NCBI GenBank assembly: GCA_029547025.1
Contig: JAKPQA010000022.1
Coordinates: 1-64,000, forward strand
Direction: 5' to 3'
From: Armatimonadota bacterium
GTDB lineage: Bacteria > Armatimonadota > Zipacnadia > UBA1398 > JAKPQA01
Length of the DNA: 64,000 nt
Shown: positions 17,449 through 26,142 of the stretch, piece by piece
How the letters are laid out: every line of letters begins with the position of its first letter
Position numbering within the stretch: the stretch's first letter is position 1
Program-made: the position numbers and the translations under genes
The notes under the pieces: generated by a model
Told to the model about the DNA's origin: nothing
Databases searched by the model: none
The model's input: the letters and a program-made list of their open reading frames with translations, nothing else

Positions 17449-19686
17449 TCACTCCAGGACCTCCACCCGCCAGCCGAGAGCATCGGTCCACATGGAGGAG
17501 CCGGTGACCGCGCCCTGCCAGTCGGGGTACTGCGACGCGAACATGCTCATGACCTCTTCGCATGGCGCCGGGTGCGAATAGCCCACCTGAAGGACGCTCC
17601 GCAGCAGGATGGCCACCTCCTCGTCCTTCAGGTCCCAGATGTTCGCGTGACGGTACTGGCCCAGAAGGTCGCTCTTCGTCACCAGGTCGTTCGGGCCCAG
17701 CTCGACCTCTTTGCCGTCATCGGGCTCCCCCGACTTGTGGTAGATGACCTTGGTCCAGCGGTCGTACCCCTTCCAGACCGCGATGACGTGCCCGCCGGCT
17801 TCGACGCTGTTGTTGGGGTAATCCGAGAAGCAGACGGGCCCCCACAGCACGCCCCGGGTGTCCGCGAGGAACGAGTCCCGCTCCTTCACCTCGACGACCG
17901 CGCTGGCCGTCCCCACTTCTTCCCGCTCGCTCTGAGACGGTCCCGCCAGCGCGTACACCGTCACCGTGATCGTGTCCTTGCCCTCACCCTCGTCCGCGGC
18001 CATGTACATGACCGAGTGCCTTGAGCTGTCGAAGTCGTTCTGGTGCCCCTCGATCCCGTCCCACACCTGCCCCCACTTGGCCGTGCAGTTCCAGTGGTAG
18101 ACCAGGTTCACCCCCGAGCCACTCAGCTCCGGCACGGTGACCGTGAACGAGGCCGTCGCTCCGTTCGTCAGCGTGGTCTCCGCCGGAGTCAGCACCGCCT
18201 TGGGTTCCGTCACATCCACGGTCCACACATCCGCCATACTCGAGTGCGCGATGGCATAGCCGATGCCGCCGACGTCGAACACCGTCAGCAGCGCGTCGAC
18301 ATACTTGAGCGCGTTGAGGATTGTCGTCGTCGCGCTCAGCGCCTTGTCGGCGGCCTCAAGGCCCAGGTGGTCCTGGATCAGGTCCAGAAGCTTCTGCAGC
18401 ACCACGTCACGGAACGTGCCCGAGCTCGCGAATGCATGGTACGCGTCGGCCCACGCGCCCTTCACGTCCCCGGCATAGGCCTTCTCCCAAACGCCTGGGA
18501 CGTTCGACGAGAGAATCGTGATGAAGCTGCCGACAGCGTCCGCGCCGCCGATGTGCATCATCATGTCGTCGAGCGAGCTGTTGGGGATCAGGAGGTTCAG
18601 CACCATGGGCACGAACAGCTCTTTGACGACGAATACCTGGGTGGCGTACTGCTGGGCATCGCGTTCGGTGGCGCTGCACTCGGACAGATCGCCCGCCTGG
18701 CCGCCGGGTCCGACGGCCAGCACCCGGTAGCGCGTCTTCACCGTGCCCTCGACCAACGGCAGCTCGACGGCCCCGGTCGTCACCGGCGCGTAGGCTGTCC
18801 TGCCCCAGATGATGTCCACGAAGGTGTTGACCGTGGTGCTCAGCCCGGTCACCGAAGGCACGTCGAACTCGGTCAGCTCGGCCGGCGAGTTGGTCTCGGC
18901 TCCGCCCGAGCCGAAAGTCGACACGCGGTCCACGAAGCAGCGGCTGGTTCGCCGGTAGGTGTTGGCCACGCGGATCGAGTTGAGACCGGCGGTGGTGTCG
19001 AGAGCCAACCCGCTGCGGCTCTCGGCCGGGTTCACCAGCACGCCACGGCTGAACAGGCCGTCCCGCCCAGACCGTGCAGCGGCCTCGGCGTCGTTGGCGA
19101 GCTGCTGGACCAGCGCGCTGACCTCGCTCGCGACCGGGCTCGCACCGGCGAACGCATCCAGGTCGGCGGCCAGTGCGGCAGTGATGCTCGTCGCCAGCGC
19201 ATCGAGATCAGCGAGCCCGCGCAGAGCCTCGATGGCCTCCGCCTGCGCCGCAACCGGGAGCGCGAATGCGCCGGATGCGAAGTAGACCAGTACCTCGGCC
19301 GTGGTGCGAGGGCTCAGAGCCGTGTGTTCGGCATCGAGCCACCCCAGCAGCATGGGGTTTCCCGCGGGGCTGAGGGCGACGGCAAGTTGGCCCTCACCGC
19401 CGTAGCAGGTCAGTGAGAAGGCGCCGTCGGTGCCGAGCGGCGCCTCGCCCGCACTGCTACGGACCGTTGCTTTGGTCGTGCCGGTGAGCCCGATGGCGGC
19501 CAGATCAGCTTGGCCGGCGACGGTCTGCCGCCCGAGCTGGACGACGCCCTGCCCGCCGTCTCCGCCGTCCCCTGCCGGCGGAGTGCCCCCGCAGCGCGTC
19601 CAGAGGGGGAGCAGGGCGAGCACGAGCGCGAGGAGCAGTTGGGAGAGCGCGGAGAGCCTTCGAACACGAGCTGTAGCGCGGCACAT
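17449..19686 (-). CDS. Large secreted protein of unknown function, possibly a lipoprotein
   Basis: Protein of 745 aa. N-terminus has basic residues, then a hydrophobic stretch LLLALVLALLPLW followed by TRC and a Gly-rich linker (GDGGDGGQG), which suggests a signal peptide and perhaps lipidation at that Cys although the lipobox is atypical. Residues about 60-110 look like a beta-domain, about 130-200 are Ala-rich helical, and about 470-600 resemble an Ig/PKD-like beta module (TPAETTLTNGATASFTVTV). The remainder is unassigned. ATG 19686 is preceded by an excellent GGGGAGGAA at 6-nt spacing. It is convergent with the WbsX-like gene and divergent from secG. No family was recognised. Confidence 0.7.
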   Translation of the reverse strand: MCRATARVRRLSALSQLLLALVLALLPLWTRCGGTPPAGDGGDGGQGVVQLGRQTVAGQADLAAIGLTGTTKATVRSSAGEAPLGTDGAFSLTCYGGEGQLAVALSPAGNPMLLGWLDAEHTALSPRTTAEVLVYFASGAFALPVAAQAEAIEALRGLADLDALATSITAALAADLDAFAGASPVASEVSALVQQLANDAEAAARSGRDGLFSRGVLVNPAESRSGLALDTTAGLNSIRVANTYRRTSRCFVDRVSTFGSGGAETNSPAELTEFDVPSVTGLSTTVNTFVDIIWGRTAYAPVTTGAVELPLVEGTVKTRYRVLAVGPGGQAGDLSECSATERDAQQYATQVFVVKELFVPMVLNLLIPNSSLDDMMMHIGGADAVGSFITILSSNVPGVWEKAYAGDVKGAWADAYHAFASSGTFRDVVLQKLLDLIQDHLGLEAADKALSATTTILNALKYVDALLTVFDVGGIGYAIAHSSMADVWTVDVTEPKAVLTPAETTLTNGATASFTVTVPELSGSGVNLVYHWNCTAKWGQVWDGIEGHQNDFDSSRHSVMYMAADEGEGKDTITVTVYALAGPSQSEREEVGTASAVVEVKERDSFLADTRGVLWGPVCFSDYPNNSVEAGGHVIAVWKGYDRWTKVIYHKSGEPDDGKEVELGPNDLVTKSDLLGQYRHANIWDLKDEEVAILLRSVLQVGYSHPAPCEEVMSMFASQYPDWQGAVTGSSMWTDALGWRVEVLE

Positions 19687-19883
19687 CGTGCATTCCTCCC
19701 CGAACCAGACGACGAGGAACCCAGCACGGACCTCACGCGCGTTCTGTTCACTCCATAGAAACGGCGGTGCCAGGAGTCTGTGATGGTAGTTTCCCACCCC
19801 GTACGGTCTTGTCCTCCGAGCTCACGAGTCTGGGCAGGCACCTTGCTGCGGCAGGAGCCCGCCGCTAGGGGCGCGAGTGTCGG

Positions 19884-19912
19884 TTGCAGGCGGCCCAACG
19901 GGCGGCTATAAT
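19884..19912 (+). promoter_or_regulatory. Sigma70-type promoter of secG
   Basis: TTGCAG (19884-19889), a 17-bp spacer and TATAAT (19907-19912), giving a leader of about 75 nt before secG. This is a strong match to the housekeeping consensus in a G/C-rich context. Confidence 0.75.
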
Positions 19913-19992
19913 GCGGCATGATGCGCACTCGCGCTGGCTTCCTGGTGCCGGCTGCGGGGGTGTGCTGGTGTACCGAATAGAGGTAACCTCCC

Positions 19993-20229
19993 ATGATGAT
20001 CAAGCTGCTGATGGTCCTCGGGACAGTGCTCAGCGCGGTACTGATCGCCGCCGTGGCGTTGCAGAACTCGAAGTCGGACGGCTTCGGCGCGGGCCTGGGC
20101 GGACCTGGTTCGTCGTTCCGGGGCAGCCGTCAGGACGAGTTCCTGGTGAAGCTGACCCGCACCGCCGGTATCGCGTGGATGGTCGTTTTCACGCTCCTCG
20201 CGTACGTCTGGAACAACACGCCGCGCTAG
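19993..20229 (+). CDS. secG: Preprotein translocase subunit SecG
   Basis: Protein of 78 aa with the SecG layout: a first transmembrane helix (about 3-23, LLMVLGTVLSAVLIAAVALQ), a Gly/Ser-rich loop (GFGAGLGGPGSSFRGSR), then a second helix (about 56-74) after DEFLVKLTRTAG. SecG joins SecYE in the inner membrane and assists SecA-driven export. The start region carries GAGG (19980-19983) 9 nt upstream, itself part of a short palindrome GAGGT-A-ACCTC. It follows the TATAAT promoter above and precedes an exported LPP20-like protein by 26 bp. Confidence 0.85.
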   Translation: MMIKLLMVLGTVLSAVLIAAVALQNSKSDGFGAGLGGPGSSFRGSRQDEFLVKLTRTAGIAWMVVFTLLAYVWNNTPR

Positions 20230-20255
20230 GGCGCTCTCGCTGGGTTCGGCTCGCG

Positions 20256-21038
20256 ATGGCGGCGGCTCTGGTGGTGCCTGGACTGTCGCTATGCGCCCAG
20301 CCGGGTGACGAGTCTGTCGAGGTCTCCTCGGCTCTGCAGCTGCTGGGCCCACAGGTTGTGGTTGACTGGGGCCTTGGGGTGCTCGAGTGTGGGGCTTCGG
20401 CTCCGGACCGTGACGGCGGGCCCGCAGTTCGGGCGTCCTTCGAGGCCCGTCACCAGGCGGTCTCCAACCTCCTCCGGGCCGTCTCGGCGTTGCCGCTGTA
20501 TGGGGACACTTCATTGGGGGAGGCCGCGCGCCAACTGCCGGAGCTGCGCCACGAGCTGGCCCGGATGGCGGCCCGAGCGGACATCGTCGCGGAATGGCAG
20601 GAGGCAGGTCAGCTCACGGCCGTGGCCCGGCTCGACCTGTGGGGGACTCCAGCGTCGGTCGGCCTTCTCTGTCTGCGTCTGGGGGTCGTGCCGTCCGGCG
20701 GACTGGAAGGGGCTCTGGCTCAGGACGAGCCACCGTCGCCGCCCGTGGTGGTGGACACCCGCGATATCGAGGGTGGCCGGCTTCAGCCCTCGCTCTTCCC
20801 GCGGTTCTGGACCCCGGCTGGCACGTTGCTGCCCGCACGCCTCGCGGACCGCGTGCGGCATGATCCCACAGCGCCGGTGCGCTTCGTTCGGTCCCGTGAG
20901 GAGCTCGAGCGGCTACTCGGCGGAGCCGACTCCCTCTACGTTCGCGCCACCGAGATCCGGGGCAACGCCCGCTGTGACATGGTAGTCCCCGAGACCACAG
21001 ACCTGGTCAGGCCTGAGCGGATCCTGGTGCTGTACTGA
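20256..21038 (+). CDS. Exported LPP20-like protein
   Basis: Protein of 260 aa with a short signal peptide (MAAALVVPGLSLCAQP). The layout after it, a strand with VVVDWGLGVLECGASAP, a helix with regularly placed Ala/Arg/Asn (RHQAVSNLLRAVSALPLYGDTS), then ARADIVAEWQEAGQLTAVARLDLWG, follows the pattern of LPP20/LspB-like domain proteins, which are periplasmic or outer-membrane-associated. The resemblance is to the pattern, not to a specific homologue. The frame extends far upstream through secG in another phase, but the signal peptide fixes the start at 20256. No strong ribosome-binding site is visible; translation may depend on secG. Confidence 0.55.
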   Translation: MAAALVVPGLSLCAQPGDESVEVSSALQLLGPQVVVDWGLGVLECGASAPDRDGGPAVRASFEARHQAVSNLLRAVSALPLYGDTSLGEAARQLPELRHELARMAARADIVAEWQEAGQLTAVARLDLWGTPASVGLLCLRLGVVPSGGLEGALAQDEPPSPPVVVDTRDIEGGRLQPSLFPRFWTPAGTLLPARLADRVRHDPTAPVRFVRSREELERLLGGADSLYVRATEIRGNARCDMVVPETTDLVRPERILVLY

Positions 21039-21054
21039 CCGCCGCATCACCGGA

Positions 21055-21711
21055 TCATGCCAGGAACGGATTGGTCTCCCGCTCATCGCCGATCCGCGTC
21101 TCCGGGCCGTGACCGGGGAGTACGCGCGTGCCGTCGGGCAGCGGCAGCAGCCGGTCGCGGATCGATGCCATCAGCTGGTCCCAGTCACCGCCTTCGAAGT
21201 CCGTGCGGCCCACACTCCCACAGAACAGCGTGTCGCCGGTGAAGATCATGCCGTCAGTGGACAGGCAGACGCCGCCCTGGGTGTGGCCGGGAGTGTGAAT
21301 CACGCGGAGCCGGCAGCGCCCGAACTCGATGACCTGCCCATCCTCGAGCGCGCCAGTCGGGCACACCGAGGGTACCGGCCGGCCCAGGACGAACTCAGCC
21401 TGCGCCGATGGAGCCAGGGCCATGGCGTGGTCGGCCGGGTGCAGCAGGAAGGGGACCCCATCGGCCCGCTCCCACACCTCGTTTACGCCCATGACGTGGT
21501 CGAAGTGCCCGTGGGTGGCCAGGACACACCCGATGCGGAGCCCCAAGCGCTCGGCTTCGGCCAGGGCCGGTTCGGGCGACTCGCCTGGGTCGATCAGGAC
21601 CGCGTGCTTCGTGTCGGTGCACCATACCAGGTAGCAGTTGGTGTCCAAGACCCCGACTCGGAACACGCGGTAGTCCGGTGCCGCGCCTACATCCACTCCG
21701 GCCTGTTCCAC
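21055..21711 (-). CDS. MBL-fold hydrolase, glyoxalase II-like
   Basis: Protein of 218 aa with the metallo-beta-lactamase metal motif THGHFDH (H67, H69, D71, H72), then HTPGHTQGGVCL (third ligand His), FTGDTLF (bridging Asp) and VLPGHGPETRIGDE (last His). This is the small hydroxyacylglutathione-hydrolase-like subgroup that cleaves thioesters or related substrates in the cytoplasm. GTG 21711 overlaps the end of the TPR gene by 25 nt; GTG 21696 is an alternative. Last gene of the rel-dtd-TPR-MBL operon. Confidence 0.87.
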   Translation of the reverse strand: MEQAGVDVGAAPDYRVFRVGVLDTNCYLVWCTDTKHAVLIDPGESPEPALAEAERLGLRIGCVLATHGHFDHVMGVNEVWERADGVPFLLHPADHAMALAPSAQAEFVLGRPVPSVCPTGALEDGQVIEFGRCRLRVIHTPGHTQGGVCLSTDGMIFTGDTLFCGSVGRTDFEGGDWDQLMASIRDRLLPLPDGTRVLPGHGPETRIGDERETNPFLA

Positions 21712-22625
21712 TCGCCAGCACCACCCAACACCTTGTTCTTGAGGCGATCGACGTAGTCTGCGTCGTACTCGTCCAGGCGTCCCGCCAGATCCCGGAAACG
21801 GCGCGACAGGGTGGTGAGCCCGGCCTCTTGGCAGGCCTCAGCGACCAAGTGGCGGTAGGCCCGGTTCCTCGGCCGGATCTCCGCCGCGCGGCGGATGGCC
21901 CTCAGCGCGTCATGGGGCCGGCTGGATCCCTTGTAGGCCATGGCGAGTAGCGCATGGTAGTAGTCGTCACACGGGGAGAGCCGAACGGCATGCTCAAGCT
22001 GTCTCACCGCGTCCTCCAAAGCACCAGAGCGGATGAGCGCGTTGGCCAGGCGGAAGCGATAGTAGGAGTCGCCGGGCTTCCGCCGCGCCGCCAGCGTGAG
22101 CGCCTCGACCGCATCCTTCAAGAGCCCGACCGCCAAGCATGCCTCGCCCAACTTGAGCGCATAGTACGGCTGGTCCGCGCCCGAGAGCCTCAGCGCCTCG
22201 CGAAACTCCTCGATGGCCCAGAACGTGCGACTCATGCTCTGGAGGAACTCACCCATAAAGAAATGGGACTCTGGGTCCTTGGGGTCAAGTTGGATGGCGC
22301 GTCTGTAGGCGCGGTAAGCCTGTTGGGGAAGTCCGAGGGCGAAATAGGAGTCCGCAACACGCCGGCGCCACTTGGCGCTGCGGCCGAGCCGCGCCGCCTC
22401 CCGGTAGTCCTGGAGGGCACGTTCTACGAGTCCGGCCTCATAGAGGGCGTCGCCCCGCTGTCCGTATACTTCGGCCCGGAAGCCCCCGGCAGCGGGGAGC
22501 TCGGAGAGCACCTCGAAAACGAAACCATCGTCGGGGCCATCTCCAGCCTCCGCTGGTGCCTGGCTCTGCTCCTCCGGAGACTCCTCGGTGCTCTCCTCTG
22601 GCTCCTGGTCCTCGCGCATCCCCAT
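21687..22625 (-). CDS. TPR-repeat protein
   Basis: Protein of 312 aa. The first 45 residues are acidic and low-complexity (Glu/Pro/Ser). From about residue 50 to 290 there are successive 34-residue tetratricopeptide repeats, for example ALYEAGLVERALQDYREAAR, AYRAYRRAIQLDPKDPESHF and ALLAMAYKGSSRPHDALRAI. No signal peptide, so probably a cytoplasmic scaffold; partner unknown. It starts 10 bp after the dtd stop and overlaps the MBL gene, so it belongs to the rel operon. Confidence 0.85.
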   Translation of the reverse strand: MGMREDQEPEESTEESPEEQSQAPAEAGDGPDDGFVFEVLSELPAAGGFRAEVYGQRGDALYEAGLVERALQDYREAARLGRSAKWRRRVADSYFALGLPQQAYRAYRRAIQLDPKDPESHFFMGEFLQSMSRTFWAIEEFREALRLSGADQPYYALKLGEACLAVGLLKDAVEALTLAARRKPGDSYYRFRLANALIRSGALEDAVRQLEHAVRLSPCDDYYHALLAMAYKGSSRPHDALRAIRRAAEIRPRNRAYRHLVAEACQEAGLTTLSRRFRDLAGRLDEYDADYVDRLKNKVLGGAGEWNRPEWM

Positions 22626-22635
22626 GTTCTCGTGT

Positions 22636-23085
22636 CTACCTACCCGGGCTCTCCACGACCAGTGTCACCGGTCCGTCGTTGGTGAGTTCGACATGCATAT
22701 GGGCTCCGAAGCGCCCCGTGGCCACACGCACCCCCATGGCGGCCGCCCGGCTGGCGAAGCGGTCGCACAGGGACTCGGCCTTTTCGGGGCGAGCCGCGGA
22801 TGCCAGATCTGGCCGGCGTCCACGACGGGCATCGGCGCAAATAGTAAAGTTTGGCACAACAAGGATTCCGCTGCCCGCGACGTCGGCGATCGGCCGATCC
22901 AGTTTGCCCCCGGGGCCCTCGAACACCCGGAGGTTCGCGACCTTCTCCGCCAGGTAGTCCGCATCGCGTTCGGTGTCGTCTCGAGCCACACCGAGCAACA
23001 CCACGATGCCCGGGCCGATCTCTCCCACGACTTCGCCCTCGACCGTGACACGCGCCTCGGTCACGCGCTGCAGGACCGCCCTCAC
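22636..23085 (-). CDS. dtd: D-aminoacyl-tRNA deacylase, atypical active-site motif
   Basis: Protein of 149 aa, the standard DTD length. Conserved blocks: MRAVLQRVTEARVTVEGEVV at the N-terminus, GRRPDL in the middle, and the cross-subunit Gly-cisPro motif NDGPVT near the C-terminus. DTD hydrolyses D-amino acids (and Gly mischarged on tRNA-Ala) from tRNA as a homodimer. The first signature, normally SQFT as in E. coli, reads PNFT here (VVPNFTICAD). GTG 23085 overlaps the rel TGA (GTGA), implying translational coupling. The rel-dtd gene order is widespread. Confidence 0.9.
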   Translation of the reverse strand: MRAVLQRVTEARVTVEGEVVGEIGPGIVVLLGVARDDTERDADYLAEKVANLRVFEGPGGKLDRPIADVAGSGILVVPNFTICADARRGRRPDLASAARPEKAESLCDRFASRAAAMGVRVATGRFGAHMHVELTNDGPVTLVVESPGR

Positions 23086-25262
23086 TTGGGCACCCGCCGC
23101 ACACGCAAGACGTCCGAGAGCTGGGAGAACCTGTCGACCAGCGCGTTGACCTGTTCGGCCCCGCTGACGGTGAACACCAGGTCCATCGCGGCTTTCCTGC
23201 CCCCGTCGGTGCTGCGGATGTTGGCCTCGTTCACGGTGACACCTACGTCCGCCACAATAGAGGTGATATCCTTGAGCAGACCCACCCGCTCGATGGCCTC
23301 GAGTTCGATGTGCCCCAGGTGCGCGCCCTCTTCGCTACTTTCTGCCCACTCACACGGTAGGATCCGTGGAGGATCCTTGGCCATGAGCGCCCGCGCATTG
23401 TGGCAGTCCGACCGGTGGATCGCAAGCCCCCGGCCCCGGGTCACGTACCCGACAATTGGGTCTCCGGGCAACGGGCCGCAACACCGCGACAGGCGGAATC
23501 GGAGGCCGTCCATGCCCGAGGCAATGATCTGCACCGCACCGTCGCGCACCGGCCGGTGCTTGGCCAGCAGGCCGATGGACTCGAGGCTTTGCAGCTGCTC
23601 CTTGAGGATGGCGTTGTCGATCTTCCCGAGGACCGCTTCCGCGGACACTTCGCGGAACCCGATCCCGGCCAACAGGCGGTCGGCCGATGGATAGTTGAGC
23701 TCCGCGGCCGTCGCGCTCAGCCGATCCGCCGTGACCGTGTCCTGCCAGTCGGTGCCAAAACGCTGCCGGGCCTCCTGTTGCAGCAGTTCGCGGCCACGCT
23801 CCAGGTTCTCCTCGAACGTGACCCGGCGGAAGTAGGCCCGGATCTTGGCACGAGCCGAGGCCGTCCGGACGAAGCGGAGCCAATCGAGACTGGGCGTCGC
23901 TCCCCGCTGGGTGAGGATCTCGACGATGTCGCCGGTCTGGAGGGGCGCCGAGAGAGGCACCATTCGATGGTTCACCCGCGCCCCCACGCACCGATGGCCC
24001 ACCTCGGAGTGGATCCGGTAGGCGAAGTCCACCGGCGTCGATCCCGCCGGGAGCTCGACCAGGTCGCCTTTGGGAGTGAAGACAAAGGCCTCCTGGCGGA
24101 GCAGGCCCTCCTTGAGCGAGTGAAGGAACTCGTTGGCATCGCGCAAGTCCGAACCGAGGTCGAGAAGCTGCCGGAGCCACGAGATGCGGCGATCAAACTC
24201 GGTGTGGCTGGCCGCTTCGGCCTTGTACCGCCAGTGGGCTGCCACGCCGTACTCACAGATGTGGTGCATATCCCACGTGCGGATCTGAACCTCCAGCGGC
24301 TCGTTGCGGGGGCCCATCACCTTCGTGTGGATGGACCGGTAGCCGTTTGCCTTGGGGCGCGCGATGAAGTCGGTGAAGCGCTCGGGCATGGGAGCCCATG
24401 CCTGGTGCACCAGCCCCAGCGCCACATAGCACTCGGGGATGGTGTCGACGATGACGCGCAGCGCCGTCAGGTCGTAGATCTCCTCGAACTGGAGCTTCTG
24501 CCGGAGCATCTTCAGGTAGATGGAATAGAAATGCTTGGCACGGCCGTAGATCTCGGCCCGTATGCCGGCGGCCTCAAACCGGGGCCTAAGAGCCGAGACG
24601 GCGTTCTCGACATCGGCCAGCCGCTCCTGGCGACGGCGCGCGATCTTCTCCTCTATCGTCCTGTAGGCCTCGGGGTCGATCTCCCTCAGGCACAGGTCCT
24701 CCAGCTCCCACTTCACCCGCCAGATCCCCAGGCGCTCCGCCAGGGGCGCGAAGATCTGCAGTGTCTCCGTCGCAATGTCTTGGCGCTTCTGCTCACCAAA
24801 CACCGAGAGCGTTCGCATGTTGTGAAGACGATCCGCCAGCTTGATGACGACCACGCGGATGTCGCGAGCCATGGCGAACAGCAGGCGTCGGAAACTGCTG
24901 GCCTGGGCCTCCTGGCGTGAGGAGAACTGAATCCGCGAGAGCTTGGTGACGCCGGATACCAGGTCGGCCAGCTCGGCCCCGAACTCGGCGGCCAGCGCGT
25001 CGTGGGTGACGTCGCAGTCCTCGAGAACGTCATGAAGCAGGGCGGCCGCAACACTGGCCGTGTCGCCGTTGAGTTGGGTCATGATGCGAGCCACGGCCAG
25101 GGGATGGGTGATGTAGGGTTCGCCGGAGAGCCGGGTCTGCCCTTCGTGGCTTCTCACTGCATAGTGGTAAGCGCGGCGGATCAGGTCCAGGTCGGCCTCG
25201 GGGTGGTAGGCGACCAGCGCGGATGCGATGGGCTCGAAGCCGCTATCGGGTTCCGTCACCAC
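23082..25262 (-). CDS. rel: Bifunctional (p)ppGpp synthetase/hydrolase
   Basis: Protein of 726 aa with the full RelA/SpoT long architecture. The HD hydrolase domain (about 20-180) has an intact HDVLED (H77, D78) and KLADRLHNMRTL. The synthetase domain (about 235-345) has YGRAKHFYSIYLKM, YDLTALRVIVD and ARPKANGYRSIHTKV. It is followed by TGS (about 395-455, VFTPKGDLVELPAGSTPVDFAY), a helical/zinc-finger-like region (RCCGPLPGDPIVGYVTRGRG) and a C-terminal ACT domain (about 650-726). Both activities are therefore predicted, as in single-copy Rel enzymes. Start GTG 25262 (or GTG 25259) with GGGAGG upstream at long spacing. A promoter is predicted at 25394-25421. Confidence 0.95.
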   Translation of the reverse strand: MVTEPDSGFEPIASALVAYHPEADLDLIRRAYHYAVRSHEGQTRLSGEPYITHPLAVARIMTQLNGDTASVAAALLHDVLEDCDVTHDALAAEFGAELADLVSGVTKLSRIQFSSRQEAQASSFRRLLFAMARDIRVVVIKLADRLHNMRTLSVFGEQKRQDIATETLQIFAPLAERLGIWRVKWELEDLCLREIDPEAYRTIEEKIARRRQERLADVENAVSALRPRFEAAGIRAEIYGRAKHFYSIYLKMLRQKLQFEEIYDLTALRVIVDTIPECYVALGLVHQAWAPMPERFTDFIARPKANGYRSIHTKVMGPRNEPLEVQIRTWDMHHICEYGVAAHWRYKAEAASHTEFDRRISWLRQLLDLGSDLRDANEFLHSLKEGLLRQEAFVFTPKGDLVELPAGSTPVDFAYRIHSEVGHRCVGARVNHRMVPLSAPLQTGDIVEILTQRGATPSLDWLRFVRTASARAKIRAYFRRVTFEENLERGRELLQQEARQRFGTDWQDTVTADRLSATAAELNYPSADRLLAGIGFREVSAEAVLGKIDNAILKEQLQSLESIGLLAKHRPVRDGAVQIIASGMDGLRFRLSRCCGPLPGDPIVGYVTRGRGLAIHRSDCHNARALMAKDPPRILPCEWAESSEEGAHLGHIELEAIERVGLLKDITSIVADVGVTVNEANIRSTDGGRKAAMDLVFTVSGAEQVNALVDRFSQLSDVLRVRRVPK

Positions 25263-25368
25263 GCCGCATCACCCACCTCCCGCGGGAACTCGTCGTCCCC
25301 CTGTGCTGGCTCGGCACCGGAAGCGTTCGCACATCTGTGCGCTTCGGCCCCGCGCCACACGCCCTGCG

Positions 25369-25398
25369 TTGACATGCAGAATCAGCCGTCCCTATAAT
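25369..25398 (+). promoter_or_regulatory. Consensus sigma70 promoter towards amrA
   Basis: Perfect TTGACA (25369-25374), 18-bp spacer and perfect TATAAT (25393-25398). It would start transcription near 25405 and give a leader of about 100 nt before amrA. Confidence 0.8.
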
Positions 25399-25421
25399 AG
25401 CACCCGACTCGGTCGGCGCAA
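25394..25421 (-). promoter_or_regulatory. Divergent promoter towards rel, sharing the -10
   Basis: On the minus strand TTGCGC (25421-25416), a 16-bp spacer and TATTAT (25399-25394) point at rel. Its -10 is the complement of almost the same bases as the plus-strand TATAAT, so the two promoters overlap head to head. Confidence 0.6.
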
Positions 25422-25506
25422 GCGAAGCCGGCCGTCGTCTGCTTCCCAAGCCGCCACGGGTTAGGCCCAGCGTGGCTCAGCCTGCGGCCCCAGCGGACGG
25501 CGTTCT

Positions 25507-26061
25507 ATGGCTTACTCGCTCGAGGAGCGGCAGGCTCTCCTCCGCATTGCCAGAGCGTCCGTGCATTGCGCGGCTTCGGGGGAGCCCTACGCCCCTCCCC
25601 GGGATCCGAGCATCCCTTCGGAGCGTGCCGCCGTCTTTGTGACACTCCGGACTGCCGAGGGCCACCTGCGCGGCTGCATTGGAACCGTGGAACCGGTCGA
25701 GCCCGTCGCTCAGGCGGTCGCCAGCATGGCCCGCAGTGCAGCGCTCCACGATCCACGCTTTCGCCCTGTGCGGCCCGATGAGGTGGCCGGCTTGGTGATC
25801 CAGATCTCGGTGCTGACGCCGGCTGAACCCATTCTGGGGCCCGACGATATCCGCGTGGGACAGGACGGCCTCATCGTCGAGCGGCCGCCCCATCGCGGCC
25901 TCTTGCTGCCGCAGGTGGCGACCGAGTGGGGCTGGGACGCCCATACGTTCCTCGAACAAACCTGCGTGAAAGCCGGTTTGCCGATTGGCGCATGGCGCGA
26001 CCCGGACACGCGCCTTTTCCGTTTCGGTGCGGAAGTCTTCACAGAGGGGGACACGGGCTAA
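25507..26061 (+). CDS. amrA: AmmeMemoRadiSam system protein A (AMMECR1 domain)
   Basis: Protein of 184 aa with the AMMECR1 fold. It has the hallmark LRGCIG (about residues 54-59), preceded by AVFVTLRTAEGHLRGCIG and followed by ARSAALHDPRFRPVRPDE and the loop GLLLPQVATEWGWDAHTFL. The family is often encoded with a Memo protein and a radical SAM enzyme (AmrB, AmrS), but neither is next to it here. The molecular reaction is unsettled; a role in cofactor or redox radical chemistry is proposed from gene context elsewhere. It has its own consensus promoter and is divergent from rel. Confidence 0.88.
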   Translation: MAYSLEERQALLRIARASVHCAASGEPYAPPRDPSIPSERAAVFVTLRTAEGHLRGCIGTVEPVEPVAQAVASMARSAALHDPRFRPVRPDEVAGLVIQISVLTPAEPILGPDDIRVGQDGLIVERPPHRGLLLPQVATEWGWDAHTFLEQTCVKAGLPIGAWRDPDTRLFRFGAEVFTEGDTG

Positions 26062-26142
26062 CCTTGGGTCGGCAGGGGCCCGTGTCGGGGTGGTCGACTT
26101 TCGGGTGTGCCGCGGACGGCACACTGTGGTGCGGGGGATGGC

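Noticed and set aside
18043-19416. A 457-codon plus-strand frame opposite the large secreted protein
   Set aside because: The minus frame has a signal peptide and a strong ribosome-binding site; the plus frame looks like a complementary shadow.
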